A stretch of DNA of 64,000 nt from assembly GCA_963696875.1 (NCBI GenBank), contig CAVOLQ010000004.1:310001-374000 (forward strand). The letters are read 5' to 3'. The position numbers and the translations under genes were made by a program. This DNA is from Albibacterium sp963696875 (lineage in GTDB: Bacteria > Bacteroidota > Bacteroidia > Sphingobacteriales > Sphingobacteriaceae). Positions 26,302 through 35,497 of this stretch are shown piece after piece. Numbering within the stretch: position 1 is the first letter of the stretch; every line of letters begins with the position of its first letter. The notes beneath the pieces are model-generated. The model did not search any database, was not told the DNA's origin, and saw only the letters and a list, made by a program, of their open reading frames with translations.

Positions 26302-26820
26302 TTACTTTGAAGGAAGGTTTTCCAGGTTTATAAAAGGTTTCTCTACTAGCTTATCCTTCCCATAAATAAAATCTTTACGTAGTAGATCCGGTGGGACGTG
26401 TGAACCGTCTAAGTAAATTGCTTCCTTAGGGCAAGCCTCTTCGCATAAGCCGCAAAAAATACAACGAAGCATGTTTATTTCATATACTGCTGCATATTTC
26501 TCTTCACGGTATAGATGTTCTTCGCCTTTTTGTCTTTCTGCTGAAATCATGGTAATGGCTTCAGCCGGACAAGATAAAGCGCATAGTCCGCAAGCAGTAC
26601 AGCGTTCTCTTCCTTCTTCATCACGTTTCAAAGAGTGCATTCCTCTAAAATTTTTTGAATAAGGGCGAATTTCTTCAGGATACTTAATAGTTGTATTTTT
26701 CATGAAGAAATGTCGAATAGTAATTCTCATTCCCTTCAAAATTGCCGGAATATATATTCGTTCCCAGAAATTCATAGGTTTCTGAGGGAGTACTTTTTTT
26801 CTATTACTTAATGATTGCAT
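26302..26820 (-). CDS. nuoI: NADH-quinone oxidoreductase subunit I
   Basis: Carries two [4Fe-4S] clusters (N6a and N6b) that pass electrons towards NuoB. Two ferredoxin motifs are complete: CTACGLCALSCPAEA (about residues 71-85) and CIFCGLCEEACPKEA (about 120-134). The open frame begins at a TTG (26826), but ATG 26820 is preferred and gives 172 residues. An unusually strong Shine-Dalgarno sequence, AAGGAGGT (26838-26831), overlaps the nuoH stop; it is 10 bases from the ATG and 4 from the TTG, so the TTG start is not excluded. Confidence 0.94.
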   Translation of the reverse strand: MQSLSNRKKVLPQKPMNFWERIYIPAILKGMRITIRHFFMKNTTIKYPEEIRPYSKNFRGMHSLKRDEEGRERCTACGLCALSCPAEAITMISAERQKGEEHLYREEKYAAVYEINMLRCIFCGLCEEACPKEAIYLDGSHVPPDLLRKDFIYGKDKLVEKPFINLENLPSK

Positions 26821-26836
26821 TGTCAATTTTACCTCC

Positions 26837-27874
26837 TTAAAAAAATGTATCCTTAAAAATGATAACGATTCCAGTAATTACGATGTTTGCAATTGCCAGG
26901 GGTATTAAAATTTTCCATCCTAAGTTCATTAATTGATCGTAACGAAACCTTGGAAGGGTCCAGCGGATCCACATAAAGAAAAATATGAACGCAAATATCT
27001 TGATAAAAAACACAATTACACCAATAATCGTGATCCAATTTGACGAAAGGCCTAAACTATCCATGAATGGAAAATTATAGCCTCCGAAATAAAGGGCAGC
27101 CATAAGAGCCGACGAAACAAACATGTTTATATATTCGGAGAACATAAACAGTCCTAGCTTCATAGATGAATATTCAGTATGATAACCGCCAACTAATTCA
27201 GTCTCACATTCTGGCAAATCGAAAGGCACTCGGTTAGTTTCTGCAAAAGCACAAATTAGGAAAATCAAAAAACCGAAAGGTTGAACCCAAATGTTCCAAT
27301 TGAGAAAACCCGATTGCTGCACAACAATTTCTTTCATGGAAAGAGTTTGTGTAACCATCAATAATGCTATAATCGATAATCCCATAGGTATTTCATAGCT
27401 GATACTTTGTGATCCAGCACGAATTGCACCCATTAAGGAAAACTTGTTGTTAGATGCCCATCCACCGAGCATGATGCCATAAACTCCTAAAGCAATCACC
27501 CCAAAAATGTACAAAACGCCCACGTTTACATCGGCTACCTGCAATTCGATAACGCGCTCACCGATGGTTAATGGTTGTCCCCAAGGAATAACTGCACTAC
27601 TTATACAAGCAGTAATAATTGCCAAGGTTGGTCCTAAAATAAACAAGGTTTTATGGGCTCCCGCCGGAATAATTTCCTCCTTAAAGAAAAACTTCCCTCC
27701 GTCGGCTAAGGGTTGCAATATGCCAAAAGGACCGGCTCTATCAGGACCTGGACGGTCCTGCATAAATCCTGCTACTTTCCGTTCAGCTAATGTAGAGTAC
27801 ATTGCGATAACCAACGTAATAACAAAAATGACGATGACAAGGATGAATTTCTCTATTACAAATGCTAATTCCAT
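26837..27874 (-). CDS. nuoH: NADH-quinone oxidoreductase subunit H
   Basis: Membrane subunit that forms much of the quinone-binding chamber, 345 residues and about eight helices. Typical elements are ERKVAGFMQDRPGP (about residues 31-44), LQPLADGGKFFFKEEI (53-68), and the acidic loop AETNRVPFDLPECETELV (about 213-230), which holds the glutamates of the E-channel. It sits between nuoG and nuoI, in the usual order, and its end overlaps the ribosome-binding site of nuoI. Confidence 0.96.
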   Translation of the reverse strand: MELAFVIEKFILVIVIFVITLVIAMYSTLAERKVAGFMQDRPGPDRAGPFGILQPLADGGKFFFKEEIIPAGAHKTLFILGPTLAIITACISSAVIPWGQPLTIGERVIELQVADVNVGVLYIFGVIALGVYGIMLGGWASNNKFSLMGAIRAGSQSISYEIPMGLSIIALLMVTQTLSMKEIVVQQSGFLNWNIWVQPFGFLIFLICAFAETNRVPFDLPECETELVGGYHTEYSSMKLGLFMFSEYINMFVSSALMAALYFGGYNFPFMDSLGLSSNWITIIGVIVFFIKIFAFIFFFMWIRWTLPRFRYDQLMNLGWKILIPLAIANIVITGIVIIFKDTFF

Positions 27875-27900
27875 ATTTAATTACGCTATCGCTAAATCTA

Positions 27901-28914
27901 TTATTTTAACTTTTCAGTTCGTTCTAATTGTACTTTATTTGCCTCTTGTAATGTCAAATCCTCCTTGATTACAGGCGGAGGGTTGGGGATTTCGTAGTGA
28001 TTTGAGGAAATTACCGAAGTGCTTTTTACTTTAGTTGGTCCTTCAATTACCCAATCTGCAGTCTCTTTCTTATCATAGCGGCAAGTATTGCAAATGAACT
28101 CCTTCACTTCTCCAAACTCATCTTTTCTTCCAGTAACCCGTAATACTTCTTCTCCTTTATACCAGAGTCGAACATTTCCACTGCAAGTAGGACAATCGCG
28201 GTGTGCGTCCACAGGCTTGGTATACCAAACCCTATTTTTAAAACGGAAAGTTTTATCGGTTAAAGCACCAACAGGACACACGTCAATCATATTACCAGAA
28301 AAATCATTATCGATTGCTTTGGTAATATAAGTAGATATTTCGGACACATCTCCACGGCCTAACACACCATGAAATCGCTGATTAGTAAGCTGATCGGCAA
28401 CCATTAGACAACGGTAGCACAGGATGCAACGCGTCATGTGTAGTTGTATTTTATCGCCGATATCTATCTTATCAAAGGTTCTGCGTTTATATTCATAACG
28501 TGTTTCCTCTAACCCGTGCTCGTAACTTAGATTTTGCAAATCGCATTCTCCTGCTTGATCACAAATTGGGCAGTCTAAGGGATGATTGATCAATAAAAAC
28601 TCGACGATTCCCTTTCTAGCTTCTAAAACTTCAGGTGAAGTGATATTTTGAACTTCCATTCCGTCCATCACCGTAGTTCTGCAAGAAGCCACCAGTTTAG
28701 GCATTGGCCGAGGATCTTTTTCAGAGCCCTTGCTCACCTTTACTAAACAGGTACGGCATTTCCCGCCACTTCCTTCCAAAGAAGAATAATAACACATTGC
28801 AGGTGGAACAATATCCCCTCCAATCTGACGTGCAGCATTCATGATAGTTGTTCCAGGTTCTACCTCGACTTGGATTCCATCAATGCTTACTTTAAATTTT
28901 GTCTCTTCAGCCAT
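27901..28914 (-). CDS. nuoG: NADH-quinone oxidoreductase subunit G, short form
   Basis: Iron-sulfur subunit of the NADH-oxidising arm. The N-terminal [2Fe-2S] domain has CYYSSLEGSGGKCRTC (about residues 41-56) with the fourth Cys near 77. HPLDCPICDQAGECDLQ (about 113-129) is the His-Cys3 cluster motif and CILCYRCL with the later DVCPVGAL the [4Fe-4S] ligands. CPTC and CNTC (about 241 and 276) remain as an extra cysteine set. The protein stops at 337 residues, lacking the large molybdopterin-oxidoreductase-like domain of E. coli NuoG (about 900). This short form is, from memory, usual in Bacteroidota. The frame is intact. Confidence 0.92.
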   Translation of the reverse strand: MAEETKFKVSIDGIQVEVEPGTTIMNAARQIGGDIVPPAMCYYSSLEGSGGKCRTCLVKVSKGSEKDPRPMPKLVASCRTTVMDGMEVQNITSPEVLEARKGIVEFLLINHPLDCPICDQAGECDLQNLSYEHGLEETRYEYKRRTFDKIDIGDKIQLHMTRCILCYRCLMVADQLTNQRFHGVLGRGDVSEISTYITKAIDNDFSGNMIDVCPVGALTDKTFRFKNRVWYTKPVDAHRDCPTCSGNVRLWYKGEEVLRVTGRKDEFGEVKEFICNTCRYDKKETADWVIEGPTKVKSTSVISSNHYEIPNPPPVIKEDLTLQEANKVQLERTEKLK

Positions 28915-28954
28915 AGCTATTTCTATTCCGCTCTAAATTCGCAATCCCATTATT

Positions 28955-30311
28955 TTAACCAGCATGCGGACTGAGAGCATCGGCATAATGTGCTAATCCA
29001 AAATTTCTCTCTTGAGATTCTACTGGATTGTTTACATGCCATTCAAACTCATCTCTAAAATGTCTAATTGCACTTGCTACGGGCCATGCCGCAGCATCCC
29101 CTAATGGGCAAATGGTATTTCCTTCAATATTTTTGGCTACGTTTACTAATAGATCAATATCACTATAGGATCCTTTGCCATGCTCTAAACTGTATAAAAC
29201 CTTGTCCATCCAGCCTGTTCCCTCTCGACATGGGGAACATTGCCCACAACTTTCATGATGATAGAAGCGAGTAAAGTTCCAAGTATTTCGTACGATACAT
29301 TGGTCTTCATCAAAAGCAATAAATCCGCCTGAGCCGAGCATTGTACCTGTTTGAAAGCCACCGTCAGCTAAAGATTCATAACTCATCAAGCGATGCTTCT
29401 CCATTTACGGTTTTTAAGATAAGATTAGCCGGCAAAATAGGAACAGAAGAACCACCAGCCACTACAGCTTTTAAGCGCTTACCGTTGGGAATTCCACCAC
29501 AATATTCATCCGAATAAATAAACTCTTCAACAGATAATCCTAAATCAATTTCGTAAACTCCTCGATTTTTTAAATTACCACCGGCTGAAATCAATTTTGT
29601 ACCTGTACTACGGCCAATTCCTATTTTAGCATATTCTTCACCACCATCATTAATGATTGAAACAACGGCTGCAATCGACTCCACGTTATTTACAACAGTA
29701 GGCATCCATATAATCCAGAAACAGCAGGAAAAGGGGGTTTAATTCTTGGGTTTCCTCGCTTCCCTTCTAATGATTCTAATAAAGCAGTTTCCTCGCCGCA
29801 GATATATGCTCCACCACCAGGATGAACATAAAGCTCTAAATCGTAAGCCAGAATCTAAGATGTTTTTGCCCAAGAAACCTGCGGCTTTTGCTTCAGCTAT
29901 TGCCTTTTCTAAGATCCTGATTTGAACCATCATTTCACCTCGTACATAAATGTACGATGTGTTTGCACCTAATGCAAAACTCGAAAGAATCATTCCCTCA
30001 ATTAAAAGGTGAGGGATGTAGGTCATTAAATAGCGGTCCTTAAAAGTTCCAGGTTCAGATTCGTCGGCATTACATACTAAATACCGTGGAACACCTTCTG
30101 GCTTTGCCAAGAAACTCCATTTCATTCCGGTAGGGAAACCTGCTCCCCCGCGACCTCGGAGACCTGATGTCTTAACCTCTTCAAGCACACCTTCAGGTCC
30201 TAGGGTTTTAAGTGCTTTTTCAACAGCACGGTATCCACCTGTTCTTCGGTAAACCTCATAGGTTTCGATCCCCGGTTCGTTTATATGTTCTAATAATAAC
30301 TTACGAGCCAT
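28955..30311 (-). pseudogene. nuoF: NADH-quinone oxidoreductase subunit F, three frame breaks (probably sequence errors)
   Basis: NADH- and FMN-binding subunit of complex I. Conserved sequence runs across three frames: SGLRGRGGAGFPTGMKW (NADH/FMN glycine loop) in the first, CPTVVNNVES in the second-to-third, and ESCGQCSPCREGTGW ([4Fe-4S] ligands) in the last. The breaks are an extra base near 29845, a missing C near 29702 (GCC where GCCC would keep the frame), and an extra base near 29390. Corrected, the gene encodes 451 residues, the normal size, with no other stop. Because every motif survives, error is likelier than decay. It begins 12 bases after nuoE. Confidence 0.88.
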
Positions 30312-30322
30312 AATACACTTCC

Positions 30323-30838
30323 TTATTTATTTTTTAATTCAGTGATTAACTTATCTATACTCTCTTCTGTGAGATTTTCATGGTAGCGGTACTCTGGGCC
30401 AATATGCAATACCGGTCCAGCACCGCATGCTGCCATGCACTCTACACCGCGCCAACTAAAAAGTCCGTCATCAGTCACTTCTCCTTCTTTTACACCCAGT
30501 TTTTTCTCAATGTATTTCATGGTGTCTTCGGCGCCTACTAAACAGCAAGGGCCTGTTCGGCAAACTTCCAATACATATTTTCCTTGCGGACGCAAAAAGA
30601 ACATGGTATAAAAAGTCGCTACTTCGTACACCTCAATTGGTTCAATTTTTAAGTAGGCTGCAATTTTATCCATAGCATGCCGCACTCATCCATCCTATCC
30701 TGAGCTTGCACTTCGTGCATAATTGGCAACAAAGCGGATTTTTGTTTCCCTTCAGGATAACGAGCAACAAGCTCATCAAATTTTGCTATCAGTTCGGGTG
30801 AAAAATCTACCCTTTTCTGTATCTTTTACACTAAGCAT
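30323..30838 (-). pseudogene. nuoE: NADH-quinone oxidoreductase subunit E, three frame breaks (probably sequence errors)
   Basis: Thioredoxin-like [2Fe-2S] subunit that pairs with NuoF. The true start is the ATG at 30838 (MLSVKDTEK), overlapping the nuoD stop. Three extra bases are implied: near 30812 (GGG for GG), near 30697 (before GWMSA) and near 30681 (before AMDKIAAYL). Corrected, it encodes about 170 residues including VDFSPELIAKFDEL, the first cluster cysteines in CRTGPCCL and the second pair in CMAACGAGPVL. Only the last 120 residues form an uninterrupted frame (from 30685). All ligands are present once the frame is restored. Confidence 0.85.
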
Positions 30839-32067
30839 CTAATTCTCCAGCTATAACGTTTAAACTACTCATATTAAGAATGGCATCAGAAAGAAGCATA
30901 CCGGCACTCATTGGAGCAAACATATGATAATTAATAAAAGAAGGCCTGCGGAAATGCAAACGGTATGGAGAACGTCCACCATCATTTACCAAATAAAATC
31001 CTAATTCGCCATTTGCACCCTCGACAGCATGATAAACTTCTGATTTTGGAGTATCTATCTCACCCATTACAATCTTAAAGTGGTAGATAAGGGCCTCCAT
31101 ATTATTATATACTTTCTCTTTTGGAGGAAGATAAAATTCGGGGACATCGGCGTGAAAAATTCCTTTTGGTTCCTTTTCAATCTTGTCCAATGCCTGTTCT
31201 ATAATGCGCAAACTTTGCCGCATTTCTTCGTTACGAACCATGAAACGATCGTAAATATCACCAGTAGTTCCTACCGGGATATTCAAAATCAAAATCTTCA
31301 TAAGAAGAATACGGTTCATTTGCACGTACGTCATAATCCAAGCCTGTCGCCCTTAAAATAGGTCCACTCCAGCTATAATCTAAAGCAGTTTGTGTATCAA
31401 CGGCGGCTACACCAGATGTACGTTCAATAAATATCCTATTTCTATTAAATAAATTTTCGAACTCATCCAAAACTGCAGGGAAGCGCTTCAGAAAAGCACG
31501 GGTCTTAGCAAATGCGATTTCATTGAAATCACGCTCAAAACCGCCTATTCTTCCGATGTTGGTCGTTAAACGGGAACCACATATTTCTTCATATATCTCA
31601 TAGATATACTCCCGCTCCTGCATTAAATATAAAAATCCAGAAAACGCTCCAGAATCTACTCCCAAAATACCGTTACAAATGATATGGTCCGCTATTCGGG
31701 CTAACTCCATAATCATCACCCGCATATAATCGACACGCTTGGGTGTTTTGATATCCAATAATTTCTCAACCGTCATATGCCACCCCATATTATTGATAGG
31801 TGAGGAACAGTAATTTAAACGATCGGTAAGAGGCGTAATTTGATAAAAAGGACGATGTTCTGCTATTTTCTCAAAAGCGCGGTGAATATAGCCAATTGTA
31901 GAGACGCCACCTACGATACGCTCTCCATCCATTTGAAGTATATTCTGAAAAACGCCATGGGTAGCAGGGTGAGTAGGCCCTAAGTTTAGGGTTATTAACT
32001 CGTCCTGAGGATCATTATCGGTAAAAACCGGTGTATTGGGTGTAATTCTAGTGATGAACTTGCTCAT
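30831..32067 (-). pseudogene. nuoD: NADH-quinone oxidoreductase subunit D, one frame break (probably sequence error)
   Basis: The 49-kDa-type subunit that forms the quinone site together with NuoB. The first frame gives residues 1-262 (LNLGPTHPATHGV near 29-41, ICNGILGVDSGAFSG) as far as FDFE. The second frame continues with IPVGTTGDIYDRFMVRNEEM to the C-terminal FINYHMFAPMSAGML and VIAGELDA. One extra base near 31281 accounts for the break. Corrected length is 411 residues, as expected. It lies 9 bases after nuoC and overlaps the start of nuoE by 8 bases. The quinone-site His of GPTHPATHG is intact. Confidence 0.9.
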
Positions 32068-32076
32068 AATTCTTTC

Positions 32077-32580
32077 TTATCTACCAAAGAAATAATCCTT
32101 CTTATCTACTCGGTTCGGATCTTCAAGAGGATATTCTTTGCGCATTGGGAAAGCCTCCATATCCTCCACATTTAAAATTCTAGTGAGATCAGGATGTCCC
32201 AAAAAGTCAACACCATAAAAATCATAGGTCTCTCTCTCCATCCAATTTGCGCCTTTCCATAAAATTGTAGCACTAGGAATTTTGGGAGCGTCCCCATCAA
32301 TGTACACTTTTATACGAATCCGAACATTGTTCATGAAGCTATGCAAATGATAAACCACAGCAATAGCAAGGTCTAGTTTTGGATAGTGAACGGCAGTAAT
32401 ATCGGTTAAATAAATAAATTGAAGCTCTTCATCTTTTTTAAGAAACTCCAATACTTCTATAATATGCTCTTTATCCGTTTCTATGGTCAATAAACCGTAA
32501 GGCTCACTTGAATTAGTAACAACTTCCCCAAACCGCTCTTCTAAGCGCGACAAAACTATCGTATTCTCTATCTTAGCCAT
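32077..32580 (-). CDS. nuoC: NADH-quinone oxidoreductase subunit C
   Basis: The 30-kDa-type subunit of the complex I hydrophilic arm, 167 residues, separate from nuoD (in E. coli they are fused). The signature is ERETYDFYGVDFLGHPDLTRIL (about residues 114-135, cited in part), followed by the C-terminal FPMRKEYPLEDP. It overlaps the end of nuoB by 8 bases, so the two are translationally coupled. Confidence 0.95.
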   Translation of the reverse strand: MAKIENTIVLSRLEERFGEVVTNSSEPYGLLTIETDKEHIIEVLEFLKKDEELQFIYLTDITAVHYPKLDLAIAVVYHLHSFMNNVRIRIKVYIDGDAPKIPSATILWKGANWMERETYDFYGVDFLGHPDLTRILNVEDMEAFPMRKEYPLEDPNRVDKKDYFFGR

Positions 32581-33124
32581 TGGTATGAATTCCGTATTGT
32601 TCTAATAACGCTTTATACTCGGGTGTGTTTCTCCGATTCAAAGACTCATCTCTTACAATTTCTTGCAAACGCATAATGCCGTCCAAGATTGCTTCAGGAC
32701 GTGGTGGACAGCCTGGAACGTAAACATCTACAGGGATGATCTCATCGATTCCTTGTAATACTGAATACGTGTCAAAAATTCCTCCACTACTCGCGCAAGC
32801 ACCTACGGCTATCACCCAACGAGGCTCGGCCATCTGGGTATAAACCTGTTTTAATACAGGAGCCATTTTCTTTGCGATAGTTCCCATAACCAATAACATA
32901 TCCGATTGACGGGGAGAAAAACTCGGTCTTTCTGAACCAAAGCGAGCTAAATCATAATGCGAGCCCATAGTAGCCATAAACTCAATCCCGCAGCACGAAG
33001 TTGCAAAGGGGAGAGGCCATAATGAATTGGCTCTAGCCAACCCAATAACTTTATCTAAAGAGGTAGCAAAAAAACCTGTCCCTTCAATCCCTGGAGGAGC
33101 CTCTGCTAATTTAATATCACTCAT
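32573..33124 (-). CDS. nuoB: NADH-quinone oxidoreductase subunit B
   Basis: Holds cluster N2, the last iron-sulfur centre before quinone. The ligands are visible: the tandem cysteines in FATSCCGIEFM (about residues 42-52), the Cys in AVGACASSGG (about 107-116), and the Cys in VDVYVPGCPPRPEAIL (about 132-147). At 183 residues it is of normal length. It lies 125 bases after nuoA, the only large gap in the operon, which contains a promoter-like box at 33181-33188. Confidence 0.96.
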   Translation of the reverse strand: MSDIKLAEAPPGIEGTGFFATSLDKVIGLARANSLWPLPFATSCCGIEFMATMGSHYDLARFGSERPSFSPRQSDMLLVMGTIAKKMAPVLKQVYTQMAEPRWVIAVGACASSGGIFDTYSVLQGIDEIIPVDVYVPGCPPRPEAILDGIMRLQEIVRDESLNRRNTPEYKALLEQYGIHTNG

Positions 33125-33180
33125 AATAACTTTTCTTAAAGAACATTAATCCGAAAGTTCTTCTTCTATAGAGTAAAAGG

Positions 33181-33188
33181 CAAATCTA
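33181..33188 (-). promoter_or_regulatory. Promoter-like box between nuoA and nuoB
   Basis: TAGATTTG on the minus strand, a perfect -7 consensus, 56 bases before nuoB and inside the unusually long 125-base gap. No TTG is placed correctly upstream. It may give nuoB-N a second start of transcription. Confidence 0.3.
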
Positions 33189-33249
33189 TAACCTTTATAT
33201 TAACTAATTTAACAGAAGAATTATTTAGAAATATTCTAAACATCTATAC

Positions 33250-33627
33250 TTAATCCCAGTTTAATGCTTTCTTTTTTATTACATAAATAAATCCAAGTAA
33301 TAATAAACCCATAAAAACAAACATCTCTAAAAGACCAGTTAATCCAAATTCACGAAAATTTACTGCCCATGGATACATAAAGATGACTTCAATATCAAAT
33401 ATTACAAATAATATTGCCACCATAAAGTATTTAATAGAAAACGGTTGTCTTGCATTCCCAATTACCTCTATGCCAGACTCAAATGAAGAAAGTTTATTCT
33501 CTGTCCGAAGCTTCGGCCCAATTAAATGGGTCGCAATGACGGTGGTAATTCCAAAGCCAGCAGCAACAATAAGTTGAAATAAAATTGGCAAATAATTCGC
33601 CGAAGTATTGATTACTTCTGTTTCCAT
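33250..33627 (-). CDS. nuoA: NADH-quinone oxidoreductase subunit A
   Basis: First gene of the complex I operon, a 125-residue subunit with three membrane helices. The conserved loop SSFESGIEVIGNARQPFSIKYFMVAILFVIFDIEV (cited by position, about residues 47-81) carries the family's ESG, FxIKYF and FDIE signatures; in many species the loop has a Cys after ESG that is not present here. The start ATG 33627 lies 42 bases after the -7 box at 33670-33677. Confidence 0.95.
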   Translation of the reverse strand: METEVINTSANYLPILFQLIVAAGFGITTVIATHLIGPKLRTENKLSSFESGIEVIGNARQPFSIKYFMVAILFVIFDIEVIFMYPWAVNFREFGLTGLLEMFVFMGLLLLGFIYVIKKKALNWD

Positions 33628-33669
33628 GTAGATTTTATTTTAATGGAATGAAATATATAATTATAAATA

Positions 33670-33677
33670 CAAATGTA
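33670..33677 (-). promoter_or_regulatory. Candidate -7 box of the nuo operon
   Basis: TACATTTG on the minus strand, a perfect TANNTTTG match, 42 bases before nuoA. The -33 region falls in the T-tract of the terminator at 33692-33727 and shows no clear TTG. Confidence 0.4.
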
Positions 33678-33691
33678 CAGCTTTTTTTAAT

Positions 33692-33727
33692 AAAAAAGCG
33701 CCTAATGCTACATGCATTAGGCGCTTT
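33692..33727 (-). terminator. Intrinsic terminator of the TonB operon
   Basis: Perfect 14-bp stem, AAAGCGCCTAATGC (33695-33708) with GCATTAGGCGCTTT (33714-33727), loop TACAT. On the minus strand it is followed by a T-run. It separates the TPR gene from the nuo promoter. Confidence 0.9.
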
Positions 33728-33746
33728 AAGTATTGTTTCAAAAAAA

Positions 33747-35480
33747 TTACTGAGCAGGAGCCAAATTCTCTAGAGCATGCAAAGCATATTCATCATTAGG
33801 ATCCAGCATCAAAACCTCTTCAAAATGCTCACGTGCTTTTTCATAGTTATTAACGCCACCTGGTTTATTTCCAAGGTTGGCATAATAAGCCCCTAATACG
33901 CTGTGTGCTTCGATTAAATAACGCTTATTGTTAGTTACTGTTGCACCGCCTTTTTCTTTAACGACTTCAATAAACTTCTCATAAGGCGCAACCATTAACC
34001 CTTGTGGATTTTCAGGATCCTCTAACATATATTCTGCCTTGGCTTGATATAAAAAGGCTGTCTCAGTCGTAGGTGCTAATTCACCAACTTTCGCAAATGC
34101 AGCAGCAGCTCTCTTCAATAAATCTTTATCAGGTTTTACAGCATCATTTATATGAGTAACGTATGCAAAATAAAGAGCATATCCTAGATAAAAATGATCG
34201 TAAACAGAGTTCTTAGAAGACTCAATGCTTGATCCCAGATCAAATATTTTCGCCGCAGCTTCATATTGCTTCGCATTAAAAAATTTCATCCCTACTTCAT
34301 TTAAGTCCTCTGCTATTAGGCTGTCTTTTTCGATAGCTTTCTTTAGATCAGAAACTCCAGTATTGAATAAATCCTGGTTAATAGTATTATTAACTGTATC
34401 TGTAGCCATATCGATTTCTGTCATTCCTAAAAACAAGTAATCTTGAGAAATAACACGTTCTGGTTCTACCGCCGCAATAAACTCTTTTAATGCTCTTTGA
34501 CTTTCTTCAAGATTTCCATTTTCATAAGCAGCATATCCTAAATAACGAAGTATACGCTTATTCATTTGCGCATCTTTTGCCATTTCTCGCGCCTGCTCTT
34601 GTAGTGTTTTATAGTCTTTAGCTAAGATCAAAAAGTCAGCATAGCGCATACGAGAATCAATAGAATAATCGGTTAAATCCATGTACTGCTTGTAATACTC
34701 AACAGCCTTTTTACGTTTCTCGGCTTGGTCTTGCAATGTTGTGGAGCGAGTTGACCATTGATAATAGGTTTCTGCTAATTCACGATAAGCTGGGGCAAAA
34801 TCTGGATGCTCCTGTGTGATTTTTACTAAATCATTAACAGCCATATCTTCAGCGTATGCCTTTTTACTTATCACTGCCATCTGTACATTTGCATTTAACA
34901 AGGTAGGATCTAAATTTCGAGCTTCGTTAAAAGCAATATAAGCATGACTGTTATCGCCATTTGCCAAATAAGCTATACCCAAAGCTAAATGAACTTGTGG
35001 ATCTTTTGGATTTCGCTCCTTAGCCATCTCTAAGTTTTCAATAGCCTTTGTATAATTAGGATTTTTGGCATTAATATACCCTTCCCCTATATATAAATAC
35101 TCTTCGTAATCCTTCTTTTTCACCTTAGCGGTTGCCTCAGTAAACAATCTTGATGCGCTGGATTCATCTCCTTCCAAGAGAGCTACCTCGCCTAGACCTA
35201 CTTTGTTTAAATTATATTTTGTGTCTTTCTGTAAACCATCTTGAAAAGTGATTTTGGCAGAGTCGGGTTTATCCGTTTTTAAGTAAACTTGACCCAAATA
35301 AAAATAGTTTTCTCCTTTATTAGCTTGTTTTTGAACCAGGCCTTGTAGCATGGTTTTAGCCTTATCGTACTGTTCAGCATTTATAGCAATCTTAGCATCT
35401 TTAATACTTTGAGCTAAAGCAATGGATGTGACAAAAAGCAATGCTAATCCTATGCCTATTGATTTTTTTCCGATCTTCAT
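33747..35480 (-). CDS. Exported tetratricopeptide-repeat protein of the TonB operon
   Basis: About 577 residues, with a signal peptide (ending ALAQ near residue 24) and a nearly continuous series of TPR units, for example YYLGQVYLKTDKPDSA (about 59-75), VHLALGIAYLANGDNSHA and YALHALENLAPAQ at the end. The open frame starts at a TTG (35486), but ATG 35480 (MKIGKKSIG) fits better. It is the last gene of the exbB-exbD-exbD-tonB-PstS-like unit, 18 bases after the PstS-like gene, and is followed by a strong terminator. It presumably acts in the periplasm as a binding scaffold; no enzyme domain is visible. Confidence 0.86.
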   Translation of the reverse strand: MKIGKKSIGIGLALLFVTSIALAQSIKDAKIAINAEQYDKAKTMLQGLVQKQANKGENYFYLGQVYLKTDKPDSAKITFQDGLQKDTKYNLNKVGLGEVALLEGDESSASRLFTEATAKVKKKDYEEYLYIGEGYINAKNPNYTKAIENLEMAKERNPKDPQVHLALGIAYLANGDNSHAYIAFNEARNLDPTLLNANVQMAVISKKAYAEDMAVNDLVKITQEHPDFAPAYRELAETYYQWSTRSTTLQDQAEKRKKAVEYYKQYMDLTDYSIDSRMRYADFLILAKDYKTLQEQAREMAKDAQMNKRILRYLGYAAYENGNLEESQRALKEFIAAVEPERVISQDYLFLGMTEIDMATDTVNNTINQDLFNTGVSDLKKAIEKDSLIAEDLNEVGMKFFNAKQYEAAAKIFDLGSSIESSKNSVYDHFYLGYALYFAYVTHINDAVKPDKDLLKRAAAAFAKVGELAPTTETAFLYQAKAEYMLEDPENPQGLMVAPYEKFIEVVKEKGGATVTNNKRYLIEAHSVLGAYYANLGNKPGGVNNYEKAREHFEEVLMLDPNDEYALHALENLAPAQ

Positions 35481-35497
35481 TTTCAATTTATTTATTG

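Noticed and set aside
27507..27968. A 153-residue plus-strand frame antisense to nuoH and nuoG
   Set aside because: Antisense shadow of intact, well-conserved genes; no independent start signal.
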